Shown: positions 54,274 to 63,175 of the stretch, one piece after another | Layout of the letters: every line of letters starts with the position of its first letter | Position numbering within the stretch: the stretch's first letter is position 1 | Origin: Fuscovulum ytuae | GTDB taxonomy: Bacteria > Pseudomonadota > Alphaproteobacteria > Rhodobacterales > Rhodobacteraceae | DNA length: 64,000 nt | Assembly: GCF_029953595.1 (NCBI RefSeq) | Contig: NZ_CP124535.1 | Coordinates: forward strand, 3,827,001-3,891,000 | Direction of reading: 5' to 3' | Program-made: the position numbers and the translations under genes | The notes under the pieces: generated by a model | Seen by the model: only the letters and a program-made list of their open reading frames with translations | Databases searched by the model: none | Told to the model about the DNA's origin: nothing

Positions 54274-55071
54274 ATGCGATCTGTCGTGATGCTTTCCCTG
54301 ATCGGGGCGCTGGCTGCCTGTAGCCAGAGCGTGCCGGATTCCGGTGCCGGTGTGGGGTTCAACGACTATAACAGCTATCTGCGCGAGCAGGCGGCGGCGG
54401 CCCCGCGGGCCGCGACGCCGGTGACGCCGGTGGCCCCTTTTGGCACGGCTGTGGCCCCGGCTCCGGCGGGTGGCTTTTCGCCCGATCTGGCAGCGGCGGC
54501 GATTGACCGGGCATCGGGGGTGTCGGTGGGTGCGCCGCTTTCGGCCACGCAGCCTGCGGCGGTGGTGTTTCCCGATCCGAATACCCAAGCGGTGGGGGCT
54601 GTTGCGGCCTTTGATCCGAACGACCCGAACCGCCCGCGCGGCAATGCGCCCACGAACATCGCCCCGCAATCGGGCGAGATGGTGCATAGCAATACGGGCA
54701 TTTCGGACGAACAGGATTTCGCCGCCGTGTCGCAGCGCGAGACGATTGAAAGCGATGCCGAACGTCTGGCGCGCAACCGGGCGCAATATACGGTGATCCA
54801 GCCGACGGCGGTGCCGGAACGCACCGAGACGGGGCCGAATATCGTGCAATTCGCGCTGGCCACCACGCATAACCCCGGCACGCAGGTCTATTCGCGGTCT
54901 TCGCTGCGGTTCACCGATCCGCTGGCGGCCTGTGCGCGCTATGCCTCGCCCGACTTGGCGCAGCAGGCGTTTCTTGCGGCCGGCGGGCCGGAGCGGGATC
55001 GTCGCGGGCTGGACCCGGATGGCGACGGTTTCGCCTGCGATTGGGACCCGCGGCCGTTCCGGTTGCAGTGA
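54274..55071 (+). CDS. Lipoprotein with C-terminal excalibur-like motif
   Basis: 265 residues. ATG 54274 gives a lipoprotein signal (MRSVVMLSLIGALAACSQS, lipid Cys at about residue 16). A Pro/Ala-rich middle follows. The end DRRGLDPDGDGFACDWDP matches the excalibur Ca-binding pattern DxDxDGxxC. Such proteins are cell-envelope associated. It overlaps the amidase gene start by GTGA. Confidence 0.78.
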   Translation: MRSVVMLSLIGALAACSQSVPDSGAGVGFNDYNSYLREQAAAAPRAATPVTPVAPFGTAVAPAPAGGFSPDLAAAAIDRASGVSVGAPLSATQPAAVVFPDPNTQAVGAVAAFDPNDPNRPRGNAPTNIAPQSGEMVHSNTGISDEQDFAAVSQRETIESDAERLARNRAQYTVIQPTAVPERTETGPNIVQFALATTHNPGTQVYSRSSLRFTDPLAACARYASPDLAQQAFLAAGGPERDRRGLDPDGDGFACDWDPRPFRLQ

Positions 55072-55733
55072 GCTTTCCGTCGCCGAATTGCGGGGAACGC
55101 CGCCTTGGGGCGCGGCCCGATCTTGTGGTGATCCATTACACGGCGATGGCCAGCATGGCCGAGGCGCGGGCGCGGCTGTGCGATCCGGCGCATGAGGTGT
55201 CGGCCCATTGGCTGATCGGGCCGGATGGCGCGGTGGAGCAATTGGTCGATGAGGCGTTGCGCGCCTGGCATGCAGGTGCGGGGGCTTGGGGCGCGGTCAC
55301 GGATGTGAATTCCCGGTCGATCGGGATCGAATTGGCCAATACCGGCGCGCAGCCTTTTTCTGAGCCGCAGATGGCCGCCTTGGAGCGGGTGCTGGCGGGG
55401 ATCATGGCGCGTTGGGCGATCCGGCCTGAACGGGTGATCGGGCATTCCGATATGGCGCCTTTGCGCAAGAGCGACCCCGGTGCAAGGTTCGATTGGCGGC
55501 GCTTGGCGCAGGCGGGGCTATCGGTCTGGCCTGAGGGGCGAAGCGTCGGTCGCAAGGCCGAGTTCCTCGGCCATGCGCGCCGCTTCGGATACCCGGAGGG
55601 GGAGGAGGCGCTGATCCTGCGGGCGTTTCGCTTGCGGTTCCGGCCTTGGGCAGAGGGGCCGGTCGATGACATCGACGCAGGGCTTGCGGCGGAATTGGCG
55701 GCGCGCTTTCCGGTGGATGGGGGCATGGCTTGA
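55068..55733 (+). CDS. N-acetylmuramoyl-L-alanine amidase (AmpD/AmiD type)
   Basis: 221 residues from GTG 55068. The Amidase_2 fold shows Zn ligand His in VVIHYTAMASM, HVLIGPDG-like HWLIGPDGAV, ELANTGAQPF, and His/Asp in VIGHSDMAPLRKSDPGARFDW. It cleaves the muramyl-peptide amide, either in recycling or at the envelope. The N-terminus lacks a signal peptide, which favours a cytoplasmic recycling role (AmpD-like). A TTG start at 55041 is less likely. Confidence 0.87.
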   Translation: MSFPSPNCGERRLGARPDLVVIHYTAMASMAEARARLCDPAHEVSAHWLIGPDGAVEQLVDEALRAWHAGAGAWGAVTDVNSRSIGIELANTGAQPFSEPQMAALERVLAGIMARWAIRPERVIGHSDMAPLRKSDPGARFDWRRLAQAGLSVWPEGRSVGRKAEFLGHARRFGYPEGEEALILRAFRLRFRPWAEGPVDDIDAGLAAELAARFPVDGGMA

Positions 55734-55765
55734 CGCAAGGGCGGGGGCGGCGTAAGCCCGCCATC

Positions 55766-56166
55766 GCGCGGATGGCTGGATGACCGCGGGGGGCGACCTT
55801 CGAGGAAAGTCCGGACTCCATGAAGCAAGGGTGCCGGGTAACGCCCGGCGGGGGCGACCCCAGGGAAAGCGCCACAGAGAAGAGTCTGCCCCGCATGCGG
55901 GGTGATGGTGAAACGGTGGGGTAAGAGCCCACCGCGGACCGGGCAACCGGGACGGCACGGCAAGCCCCACCCGGAGCAATGCCGAATAGGGGCCTCGCGC
56001 GGAAAGGTCTGCACTTGCAGAGACCTCCGCAGGGACGCTTCAGCCCAGAGGCCCGGGTTGGCAGCTTGACCGCCGTGGTGACACGGTCGGCAGAGGAATG
56101 GTCATCCATGGGGAGGATCGCAAGATCGGACCCGGGACAGAATCCGGCTTATAGGTCATCCGCGCG
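55766..56166 (+). ncRNA. rnpB: RNase P RNA (bacterial type A)
   Basis: The hallmark GAGGAAAGTCCGGACTCC lies at 55802-55819 and the complementary 3' element ACAGAATCCGGCTTATAG at 56137-56154. Between them AGGGAAAGCGCCACAGAGAA, GGTGAAACGGTGGGGTAAG and GGGGCCTCGCGCGGAAAG-like loops fit P-type helices. The ends pair (GGATGACC near 55777 with GGTCATCC near 56154) and TTTT follows at 56167. Length about 400 matches the family. It is transcribed with the amidase and murD strand. Confidence 0.95.
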
Positions 56167-56226
56167 TTTTCCTTGGACGGGAAGACGGGGGCCCTGCCCC
56201 CACGGGGCTGCGCCCCTTCCCCCGGA

Positions 56227-56247
56227 GTATTTCTTGCCAAGATGAAG
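56227..56247 (+). repeat. Dispersed CCAAGATGAAG motif, copy 3
   Basis: GTATTTCTTGCCAAGATGAAG, one base longer than the other copies. It is preceded by GCCCTGCCCCCACGGGGC and a CCCC run (56190-56226). It sits between rnpB and murD. Confidence 0.65.
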
Positions 56248-56315
56248 CCGGGGGCGGGGTTTTCCTTTGCGTGGCTTTCTCTTATCCCATGGGCAGGAAT
56301 GGGTGGAGGCGCGCG

Positions 56316-57716
56316 ATGATCCCGGTGCAGGGCTATCAGGGGCGGAAGGTGGCGGTGTTGGGCTTGGGCCGGTCGGGGCTGGCCACGGCGCGGGCGTTGA
56401 TCGCCGGGGGGGCGGAGGCGCTTTTGTGGGATGACAGCCCGGAGGCGCGGGGGAAGGCCGAGGCGGAGGGCTTCGCGACGCTGGACCTGATGCGGCATGG
56501 CGTGCTGGAGGAGGTGGCGCTTTTGGTGACGAGCCCCGGCATCCCGCATCTTTACCCCGCACCTCATAGGGTTATCGGGCGGGCGATGGAGTTGGGGGTG
56601 CCGGTCGATAATGACATCGGCCTCTTTTTCCGCAGCTATGCCACGCGGGATTGGGACGGGTTCGATCAGGCGCCGCGGGTGGTGGCGGTGACGGGGTCGA
56701 ACGGGAAATCGACGACCACGGCGCTGATCCGGCATATTCTGGATGAGGCGGGGCGGCCGGTGCAGATGGCGGGGAATATCGGGCGGGGGGTTCTGGACCT
56801 TGATCCGGCGCAGGATGGCGAGGTGGTGGTGTTGGAACTGTCGTCTTACCAGACCGAGCTGGCGCGCGCGCTGACCCCGGATGTGGCTGTTTTCACTAAC
56901 CTTTCGCCAGATCATCTGGATCGGCATGGCGGCATGGGCGGGTATTTCGCGGCCAAGCGGCGGCTGTTTTCGGAAGGTGGCCCCGACCGTGCTGTGGTGG
57001 GTGTGGATGAGGTGGAGGGGCGGTTTCTGGCCGATCAGCTGGGGCAGGGGGCGGCGGATGATCGGGTGATCCGGGTGTCATCCGGCACGAAGCTGGAGGG
57101 GTTCGGCTGGGCGGTCTTTGCGCGCAAGGGGTTTTTGGCGGAATGGCGCAAGGGACGGCAGGTGGCATCCATAGACCTGAGGGAAATCAAAGGGTTGCCC
57201 GGCGCGCATAACCATCAGAACGCCTGCGCGGCCTATGCGGCCTGCCGAACCTTGGGCCTTGGTCCGAAGGAGATCGAGGCGGCGTTGCGGAGTTTTGCGG
57301 GCCTGCCGCATCGCAGCCAGTTGGTGGGCGAGCGGGGGGGCGTGCGGTATGTGAACGACAGCAAGGCCACCAATGTGGACAGCGCGGCCAAGGCGCTGCA
57401 AGCCTTTGAAAAGATACGCTGGATTGCCGGGGGCATGGGCAAGGAGGGGGGCATTGTCGCCTTGCAGCCGCTGTTGGGATCGGTGGTGAAGGCCTATCTT
57501 ATCGGCCATTCCGCGCGGGATTTTGCCTTGCAGATCGGGGATGTGCCGCACGAGATCTGTGAGACGATGGAGCGGGCTGTAGCGCGGGCGGCGGAAGAGG
57601 CGCAGGCGGGGGAAGTGGTGCTGTTGGCCCCGGCGGCGGCGAGTTTCGACCAATATCCCAATTTCGAGAAGCGGGGCGAGGATTTCATGGCGCGGGTGGC
57701 GGCGGTTCTGGGGTAA
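56316..57716 (+). CDS. murD: UDP-N-acetylmuramoyl-L-alanine--D-glutamate ligase
   Basis: 466 residues. It adds D-Glu to UDP-MurNAc-L-Ala. P-loop [46 protein letters not shown] and the C-terminal SKATNVDSA are the Mur ligase signatures. ATG 56316 follows GGAGG. In most genomes murD sits inside dcw between mraY and ftsW; here it is flanked by rnpB and a non-coding element instead. Confidence 0.95.
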   Translation: MIPVQGYQGRKVAVLGLGRSGLATARALIAGGAEALLWDDSPEARGKAEAEGFATLDLMRHGVLEEVALLVTSPGIPHLYPAPHRVIGRAMELGVPVDNDIGLFFRSYATRDWDGFDQAPRVVAVTGSNGKSTTTALIRHILDEAGRPVQMAGNIGRGVLDLDPAQDGEVVVLELSSYQTELARALTPDVAVFTNLSPDHLDRHGGMGGYFAAKRRLFSEGGPDRAVVGVDEVEGRFLADQLGQGAADDRVIRVSSGTKLEGFGWAVFARKGFLAEWRKGRQVASIDLREIKGLPGAHNHQNACAAYAACRTLGLGPKEIEAALRSFAGLPHRSQLVGERGGVRYVNDSKATNVDSAAKALQAFEKIRWIAGGMGKEGGIVALQPLLGSVVKAYLIGHSARDFALQIGDVPHEICETMERAVARAAEEAQAGEVVLLAPAAASFDQYPNFEKRGEDFMARVAAVLG

Positions 57717-58272
57717 ACCGCTGCGGACGCTGGATAAATCTGACGGTTTTGCCTGTATCGGTTGTGCCCTGTTTTGTGCCGCCTTTTGTGCCGCAACCTG
57801 TGGCCACGCACGGAGGGCTTACGCGCCGTTAAGGTTAATGAAATGCGGTGAGTCGGGCGGGGCGCGCTGTCTGGCGCAGGTCGGGCCTGTGCGGCCCTGC
57901 GCTGCGAAGACGGAGCCTTGGCTTTCACGTCTGGCGCATGGGGTGGAGCCTTGGGGCCGTTCTGCCTGCTTCGCCGAGATCGGCGGGTATGGAGGCGCTT
58001 GTGGCCCCCGTCATCACCAAAACCGCGCCCCCTTGATGCCCGCCGGACAGAGCCATCGGGAGGAAGGCCGCCTGCCGTGCATGGTGGGGCGCAGCGGGTG
58101 AGCGGGGGGCGGGACAGCCGTCAGGACGGGAGGGGGCACCCATCCGAAAGGCGGTAGGATTGCGGGGCGATGGACGGGGGCGGACGCTGAATCGCGGTGA
58201 TCTGTTAACAGTTGTCTGCGGCAAACCGTCCTCTTCTTCAGGTTGATCCTGAAATCTCGGAGGGAGATTGCA
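57717..58272. other. 556-base gene-free interval after murD
   Basis: The first part (57721-57857) is repeated element copy B. The rest has no open frame with a plausible start, ribosome site or homology that I can see. A CTGTTAACAG palindrome lies at 58202-58211, about 60 bases before the next gene, and may belong to its promoter. I see no remnant of ftsW. Confidence 0.6.
57721..57857. repeat. Non-coding repeated element, copy B, with a 12-bp periodic TGTGCC array
   Basis: Begins 4 bases after the murD stop and matches copy A at 28347. TGTGCC is at 57763, 57775 and 57787 and TGTGGC at 57799, again exactly 12 bases apart. A TTAAGGTTAA stretch follows, then GTGAGTCGGG. Identity is highest across the array and lower before it. 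Confidence 0.75.
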
Positions 58273-58845
58273 ATGAAACTGCTTCGCGTCGCGGTTCTGC
58301 CGCTTGCCTTTTTCGCCACTGCCTCGGTTGCATCGGAATATGATGCGGCCATGAAGGACTATCTGGATGGTTCGATCCGGGCTTGGGCCAATGACCCGGT
58401 TCTGGTGCAGGCCATCACCGCTGCCAATGCCGAACGGGCCGGGCTTGATCAGGCCAAGATCGACGAAATGGACACCGCTTGGCGGGCCGAGGTCGGGCAG
58501 GCCGACACGCCGACGATGACCCCGGTCATGACCAATGCGGCCGCCGATTTCCTGCGCGGGCAGGTCGATGCGTCGGGCGGCAAGATCACCGAAGTCTTCA
58601 TCACCGACAATGTCGGGCTGAATGTCGCGGCGTCGTCGCCGACATCGGACATGTGGCAGGGGGATGAGGAGAAGTTCACCGACGTCTTCCCGAAGGGCGC
58701 AGAGGGCGTGCTGTTTGGCGAGATCGAATTGGACGAGTCGACCCAGACTTATCAGGGGCAGATTTCCATCTCGATCACCGATCCGGCCACGTCGGAAGTG
58801 ATTGGCACGATGACGATCGGGGTCAATGCCGAAGCGTTGATGTGA
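58273..58845 (+). CDS. Periplasmic Cache (PDC)-like sensor protein
   Basis: 190 residues. Signal peptide [20 protein letters not shown] then SE. The body resembles a single Cache/PDC sensor domain: [53 protein letters not shown] and [20 protein letters not shown]. It has no membrane anchor. Located 34 bases before a chemoreceptor gene whose own periplasmic part is different. It may be a diffusible partner for that receptor. GGAGGG precedes ATG 58273. Confidence 0.7.
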   Translation: MKLLRVAVLPLAFFATASVASEYDAAMKDYLDGSIRAWANDPVLVQAITAANAERAGLDQAKIDEMDTAWRAEVGQADTPTMTPVMTNAAADFLRGQVDASGGKITEVFITDNVGLNVAASSPTSDMWQGDEEKFTDVFPKGAEGVLFGEIELDESTQTYQGQISISITDPATSEVIGTMTIGVNAEALM

Positions 58846-58879
58846 TGGCCCTGAAGCATCTAGGAATGGGAGGCCTCTG

Positions 58880-60433
58880 ATGATGGAACGCTCTTCGCGA
58901 CGGATCAGATTTTCGGTTTTTGGCAAATGCCTTGCGATGATCGTCCTGCTTACCGTGATTGTCGCGGGGAGTATTACCTATAAGGCATCGGAGCTGTTGC
59001 GGGATGTCGCGATGGAGGGGTTGCAGGCCCTTGCCTATGACAGCACGCGCAGCACCGCCCGCGAGGTGGCGGGAGCCATCAAGTTCGGCAAGACGGAGTT
59101 GATCGACACCGTATTTGCCGATCTTGAGGCGCGCGCTGCCGACAAGCTTTCATCGGCGGTGGCCTTTGGGGCCGATTTCGTGCCGCGCACGCAGGCGGGC
59201 GAGGTTGGCGATGCAGACTTGGCGCTGGCCACGACCTTGGCCGAGAAGGCCTTGGCCTCGGGTCAGGTGGAAGTGGCGGAGAACGGGCTTTTGATCGCCT
59301 CGCCCGCCCTGTTTGGTGAAAAGGGTGATGTTGCGGGCGTGGTTGTGACGCGCTGGTCCAGCGCCGAGATGGAGGCGAAGGCCGAGGCGCAGTTGATGCG
59401 GGTTCTCTGGTTGGCGGCCGCAATTCTGGGCGTGCTCTTGGCGGGGGCGGCGTGGTTTTTGCACCGGACGCTGTCGGTTCCGTTGAAAGCCATCACGCAG
59501 ATCGGGCGGCGGGTTGCCGAGGGGGATTTGACCGAGGTGGTCAAGCAGCGCGGCAGCGATGAGATCGCGCAATTGCAACAGACCATCAGCGAGATGGTGG
59601 AAAGTCTGCGGGGCGTGGTCGGCAATGTGGCCTTTGCCATTGATGGCGTGACCGAAGGGAGTGCGGCGATTGCATCGTCGTCGACCCAGTTGAGCCAGAG
59701 CGCCAGCGTGCAGGCGGCGGCGACCGAGCAGGTTTCTGCGGCGGTGGAGCAGATGACGGCGAATATCCAGCATTCGGCGGAAAACGCATCGCAGACGGAG
59801 AAGATCGCCGCGCAATCGGCGCAGGATGCGCAGAAGTCGGGGCAGGCCGTGGCCGATGCGATGGCGGCAATGGCGCGTATTTCAGAGCGGATCGGCGTTG
59901 TGCAAGAGATTGCGCGGCAGACGGATCTGCTGGCCTTGAACGCGGCGGTCGAGGCGGCGCGGGCGGGCGAGAACGGGCGCGGGTTCGCGGTTGTGGCGGC
60001 CGAGGTGCGCAAGCTGGCCGAGAAGAGCCAATCTTCGGCGAGCGAGATTTCTGATCTGGCCGGTGAGACGCTGCGCATGGCGCGGATGGCGAGCGAGATG
60101 TTGCAGCGGCTGGTGCCGGCTATTCAGGAGACATCGCAGCTTGTGACCGGGTTGTCGGCCAATGCGCGCGAGCTTTCGATCGGGACGACGCAGATTGCGA
60201 CGGCGATCCAGAGCCTTGACAGCGTGACGCAGCAGAACACGGCGGCGTCGGAAAGCCTGTCGTCAAGCGCGGTGGAGCTTTCGGCGCAGGCCGAGCAGGT
60301 GCGCGGGACGATTGGCTATTTCCATCTGGATGCGCCGGGTGGGGAGGTGGTGTCGGAGGCCGAGCCTGTTCACACCCCGCCCCCGGCCCGGATGGTGGTG
60401 GACATGGCGGAACCGCAGCGGGCCGCCGCCTGA
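58880..60433 (+). CDS. Methyl-accepting chemotaxis protein (second receptor)
   Basis: 517 residues. TM1 at about 15-35, a short periplasmic domain (36-172), TM2 at about 173-195, HAMP at about 196-250, and the hairpin tip at about 342-372 ([20 protein letters not shown]). The tip is almost identical in sequence to that of the receptor in the che operon. Start 58880 or 58883 follows GGGAGG. A Pro-rich C-terminal tail is present. Confidence 0.93.
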   Translation: MMERSSRRIRFSVFGKCLAMIVLLTVIVAGSITYKASELLRDVAMEGLQALAYDSTRSTAREVAGAIKFGKTELIDTVFADLEARAADKLSSAVAFGADFVPRTQAGEVGDADLALATTLAEKALASGQVEVAENGLLIASPALFGEKGDVAGVVVTRWSSAEMEAKAEAQLMRVLWLAAAILGVLLAGAAWFLHRTLSVPLKAITQIGRRVAEGDLTEVVKQRGSDEIAQLQQTISEMVESLRGVVGNVAFAIDGVTEGSAAIASSSTQLSQSASVQAAATEQVSAAVEQMTANIQHSAENASQTEKIAAQSAQDAQKSGQAVADAMAAMARISERIGVVQEIARQTDLLALNAAVEAARAGENGRGFAVVAAEVRKLAEKSQSSASEISDLAGETLRMARMASEMLQRLVPAIQETSQLVTGLSANARELSIGTTQIATAIQSLDSVTQQNTAASESLSSSAVELSAQAEQVRGTIGYFHLDAPGGEVVSEAEPVHTPPPARMVVDMAEPQRAAA

Positions 60434-60444
60434 GATGGCGCATC

Positions 60445-60476
60445 GGCAGGCGGCGCGGGGTGCCGGGTCGCCTGCC
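60445..60476. terminator. Possible convergent terminator after the second receptor
   Basis: GGCAGGCG (60445-60452) pairs with CGCCTGCC (60469-60476) around a 16-base GC-rich loop. No T-run, so only moderately convincing. Confidence 0.35.
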
Positions 60477-60483
60477 TGTCGCG

Positions 60484-61341
60484 TCAGGTTTGGCGCTGGG
60501 TGTAGGTGGGGAAGGGCAGGGTGCGGAGTTGGCCTGCTTGACGCAGGCCTTCGGCATGGTCTGCGATCTCGCCCAAGGTGGCGAACCATGCGCCCGAGGT
60601 GAGGGCGGTTTCCAGCCAGCGTTCCACCACCTGCCAGCGGGCGCGGCGGCCCGTGAGGAAAGGATGCCAGACCGCATGCCAGAGGCCACCGTCGCGGCGG
60701 GCGGCCTCGAATTCTTCGAAGAAAGGGGCGAGGCCTTCGGAGGGGCCGCGCACGGGCATCATATAGCCGATCTCGGCGTAATGGGCGAAGGGGGGCCAGT
60801 CGTCGATGCCCCAATGGGTGGGTATTTCGATCAGGCTGCGGCCACCGAGATCAAGCGCGTAGGGTTCGTCATCGGCCATCATCGAGCTGTCATAGGCAAA
60901 GCCGCGATCCGCGAGGAGGGCGGGCGTGTCATTGGTCAGCAGATAGACCGGGGCGCGGTAGCCGCGGGGGCGGTAGCCTGAAAAGGCGGCGATGGCGTCA
61001 AGGGCGCGGTCCAGATCTTCGGCCTGTTCGGCAAGGGAGCGGGCGGAGGGATTTTCGTGTATCCAGCCGTGGCAGCCGATTTCGTGCCCGTCTTTCAGGA
61101 TGGCTTCGACGGCCTTGGGGTAGGTTTTCACGCACCAGCCGGGGATGAAGAAGGTCTGGCGGAGGCCAAGGCGGCGATAGGTTTCCAGAATGCGTGGCAC
61201 GCCCACGGTGGGGCCGTATTGGCCCATCGAAATGGCGTAGGGGCGTTTCCAGCCTTCGGGGTCGGCGGCGTGGATCAGGCTGTCGGCATCCATGTCGAAG
61301 GTGATGGCAGCGGCAAAGGGGGCGCGGTTGGGCCAGTCCAT
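60484..61341 (-). CDS. Polysaccharide-deacetylase-family (NodB-fold) hydrolase
   Basis: 285 residues. The NodB fold shows ITFDMDAD near the start (first Asp pair), metal-ligand HEIGCHGWIHENP and YRAPVYLLTNDTPALLAD. There is no signal peptide. It abuts the ABC ATPase gene with no gap, and is co-transcribed behind a polyamine-type importer. Relatives (PuuE group) act on small N-acyl or ureido compounds, so the true substrate may be the imported solute rather than a glycan. Confidence 0.82.
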   Translation of the reverse strand: MDWPNRAPFAAAITFDMDADSLIHAADPEGWKRPYAISMGQYGPTVGVPRILETYRRLGLRQTFFIPGWCVKTYPKAVEAILKDGHEIGCHGWIHENPSARSLAEQAEDLDRALDAIAAFSGYRPRGYRAPVYLLTNDTPALLADRGFAYDSSMMADDEPYALDLGGRSLIEIPTHWGIDDWPPFAHYAEIGYMMPVRGPSEGLAPFFEEFEAARRDGGLWHAVWHPFLTGRRARWQVVERWLETALTSGAWFATLGEIADHAEGLRQAGQLRTLPFPTYTQRQT

Positions 61342-62400
61342 TCAGCGTTCCATCACATGGGTGTTGGTGCTGTCCCATGACAGCCAGAAATCCTGCCCGC
61401 TTTCGGGATTGAGTGCGGCAAGTTGCTTTTCGCCCACCTGCGCCTTCCATTCGGCGCCGTCGGGGGTTTCGAAATAGCAGATGATGCCGGTGCCTGCGAA
61501 TTCTTCGGACAGGAAGGCGGCGCGGAGGGCCGCACCTTCGGGGCGGTCGCGGCTGACGGTGACGCGGTCGGCGGCGACGACGATGTCGCGCTGGCCATCG
61601 GGGGCGGAGACGGGGATGCCGCCCTGCGGGGTTTGCATAATGCCGGCGGTCACGGGGCCGGACAGGATGTTGTTGCGCCCCACGAATTCGGCCACGAAGC
61701 GCGAGCGCGGGCCACGGAAGATTTCCTGCGGGGTGCCGATCTGTTCGATCTCGCCATGGCCCATGATGACGACGCGGTCGGCCATGGCGAAGGCTTCGGA
61801 TTGGGAATGGGTGACATAGACGAAGGTGATGCCCAATTCCTTTTGCAGCCGGGTCAGCACGCCCTGCATGCGGATCACCAGATGGGCATCAAGCGCGGAG
61901 AGCGGTTCGTCGAGAAGCAGCATCTCGGGTTCGGTCACGAGCGAGCGGGCGAGGGCGACGCGCTGGCGCTGGCCCCCGGAAAGCTGATCGATGCGGCGGT
62001 TTTCGAAGCCCGCAAGCGCCATGCGGTCAAGCCAGACCATCGCCCTTTCGCGCCGCTCTTTGGGGGATATGCCGCGCATGCGCAGGCCGAATTCGACATT
62101 CTCGATCACGGAAAGGAAGGGAAAGAGGGCGAGCGACTGCCAGACAAGCGGGGTGTCGCGACGATGCGGGGGCACGTCGTTCATCACCCGCCCGCCGATG
62201 GTGATGCTGCCGGAGGTTGGTGCCTCAAGCCCCGCGAGCATGCGCAGGGTCGTGGTCTTGCCGCAGCCTGACGGCCCCATCAGGGCGAGGAATTCGCCGC
62301 GCCGGATATCAAGGTCGAGCGATTTGACCGCGACATAGGTGCCAAAGGCCTTGTGAACCGAGCGGAACTGCACGAGCGGGGTGGAGGGGGCGTCAAACAT
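61342..62400 (-). CDS. Polyamine-type ABC transporter ATP-binding protein
   Basis: 352 residues of the PotA/PotG family. Walker A GPSGCGKTTTL, LSGGQRQRVALARSL, LLLDEPLSALD, and a C-terminal TOBE-like domain (about 270-352). VWQSLALFPFLSV is the Q-loop region. It overlaps the preceding permease stop by 8 bases. It energises import by the two permeases upstream. Confidence 0.9.
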   Translation of the reverse strand: MFDAPSTPLVQFRSVHKAFGTYVAVKSLDLDIRRGEFLALMGPSGCGKTTTLRMLAGLEAPTSGSITIGGRVMNDVPPHRRDTPLVWQSLALFPFLSVIENVEFGLRMRGISPKERRERAMVWLDRMALAGFENRRIDQLSGGQRQRVALARSLVTEPEMLLLDEPLSALDAHLVIRMQGVLTRLQKELGITFVYVTHSQSEAFAMADRVVIMGHGEIEQIGTPQEIFRGPRSRFVAEFVGRNNILSGPVTAGIMQTPQGGIPVSAPDGQRDIVVAADRVTVSRDRPEGAALRAAFLSEEFAGTGIICYFETPDGAEWKAQVGEKQLAALNPESGQDFWLSWDSTNTHVMER

Positions 62401-63175
62401 GCTTGCGTCTCCGGAAGATCAGGGCCTGCGCCACGATCACGAGGGTCATCGACGTGAGGAACACGACGGTGCCGATGGCGTTGATCTGCGGGTCGACATT
62501 GCCTTGCAGGATTTCAAGGATCAGGACCGGGACGGTCCGGTTCAGGCCGGACACGAACCAAGCCACGATGAATTCGTCGAAGGACACGGCGGCGGTGAGA
62601 CAGAGGGCGCTGACCACTGCCGGGGCGCAGAAGGGCAGGATGACATGGCGCATCGCCGCCCATTGGCCCGCGCCGAGGTTCCATGCCGCAGCCTCGAGCG
62701 CGGGGTCCATTTGCGACAGGCGCAGGCGGCAGATGGCCATGGCGAAGGGCGTGGCCAGAACGACATGGGCGATCACGATCCCGGTGAGGGTGCCCGACAA
62801 GCCCGTCTGGGACAGCCATGCAAGCATGGCAAGGCCGAGGATCACCAGCGGCAGGGTCGGCGGCAGGAGGGCGAGCGCGAGATAGGCCTGCTTGAAGCGA
62901 AAGCCGTAGCGGAAATCGGTATAGGCGGTGGCAAAGCCGATGAAGGTGGACAGAAGGCTGGTGATCGTGGCGACGATGAGGGAGTTGCCGATCGCCTCCC
63001 ATACTTCGGGGCGGCTGAAGGCGCGGGCATACCATTCGGTCGTGAAACTGCCCAAGGGCAGGGTGGGGAAGCGGTCGGAGTTGAAGGAAAAGATGATGCT
63101 GGCCGCGATGGGGGCAAAGACGAAGGTGAAAAGGGCAAGGAGGTAGACCCAGCCGAGGGCGTTGGTTGTTTTCAT
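62393..63175 (-). CDS. Polyamine-type ABC transporter permease (PotC-like)
   Basis: 260 residues from ATG 63175 (MKTTNALGWVYLLALFTFVF). About six membrane helices. The EAA loop is EAAAWNLGAGQWAAMRHVILP. The open frame extends far upstream, but that part is an antisense-free shadow of the next permease. It overlaps that gene (ATGA) and the ATPase. Confidence 0.88.
   Translation of the reverse strand: MKTTNALGWVYLLALFTFVFAPIAASIIFSFNSDRFPTLPLGSFTTEWYARAFSRPEVWEAIGNSLIVATITSLLSTFIGFATAYTDFRYGFRFKQAYLALALLPPTLPLVILGLAMLAWLSQTGLSGTLTGIVIAHVVLATPFAMAICRLRLSQMDPALEAAAWNLGAGQWAAMRHVILPFCAPAVVSALCLTAAVSFDEFIVAWFVSGLNRTVPVLILEILQGNVDPQINAIGTVVFLTSMTLVIVAQALIFRRRKHV

Noticed and set aside
57838-58101. 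Small open frames in the gap after murD
   Set aside because: They have no ribosome site, no membrane or domain pattern, and composition typical of GC-rich non-coding DNA.
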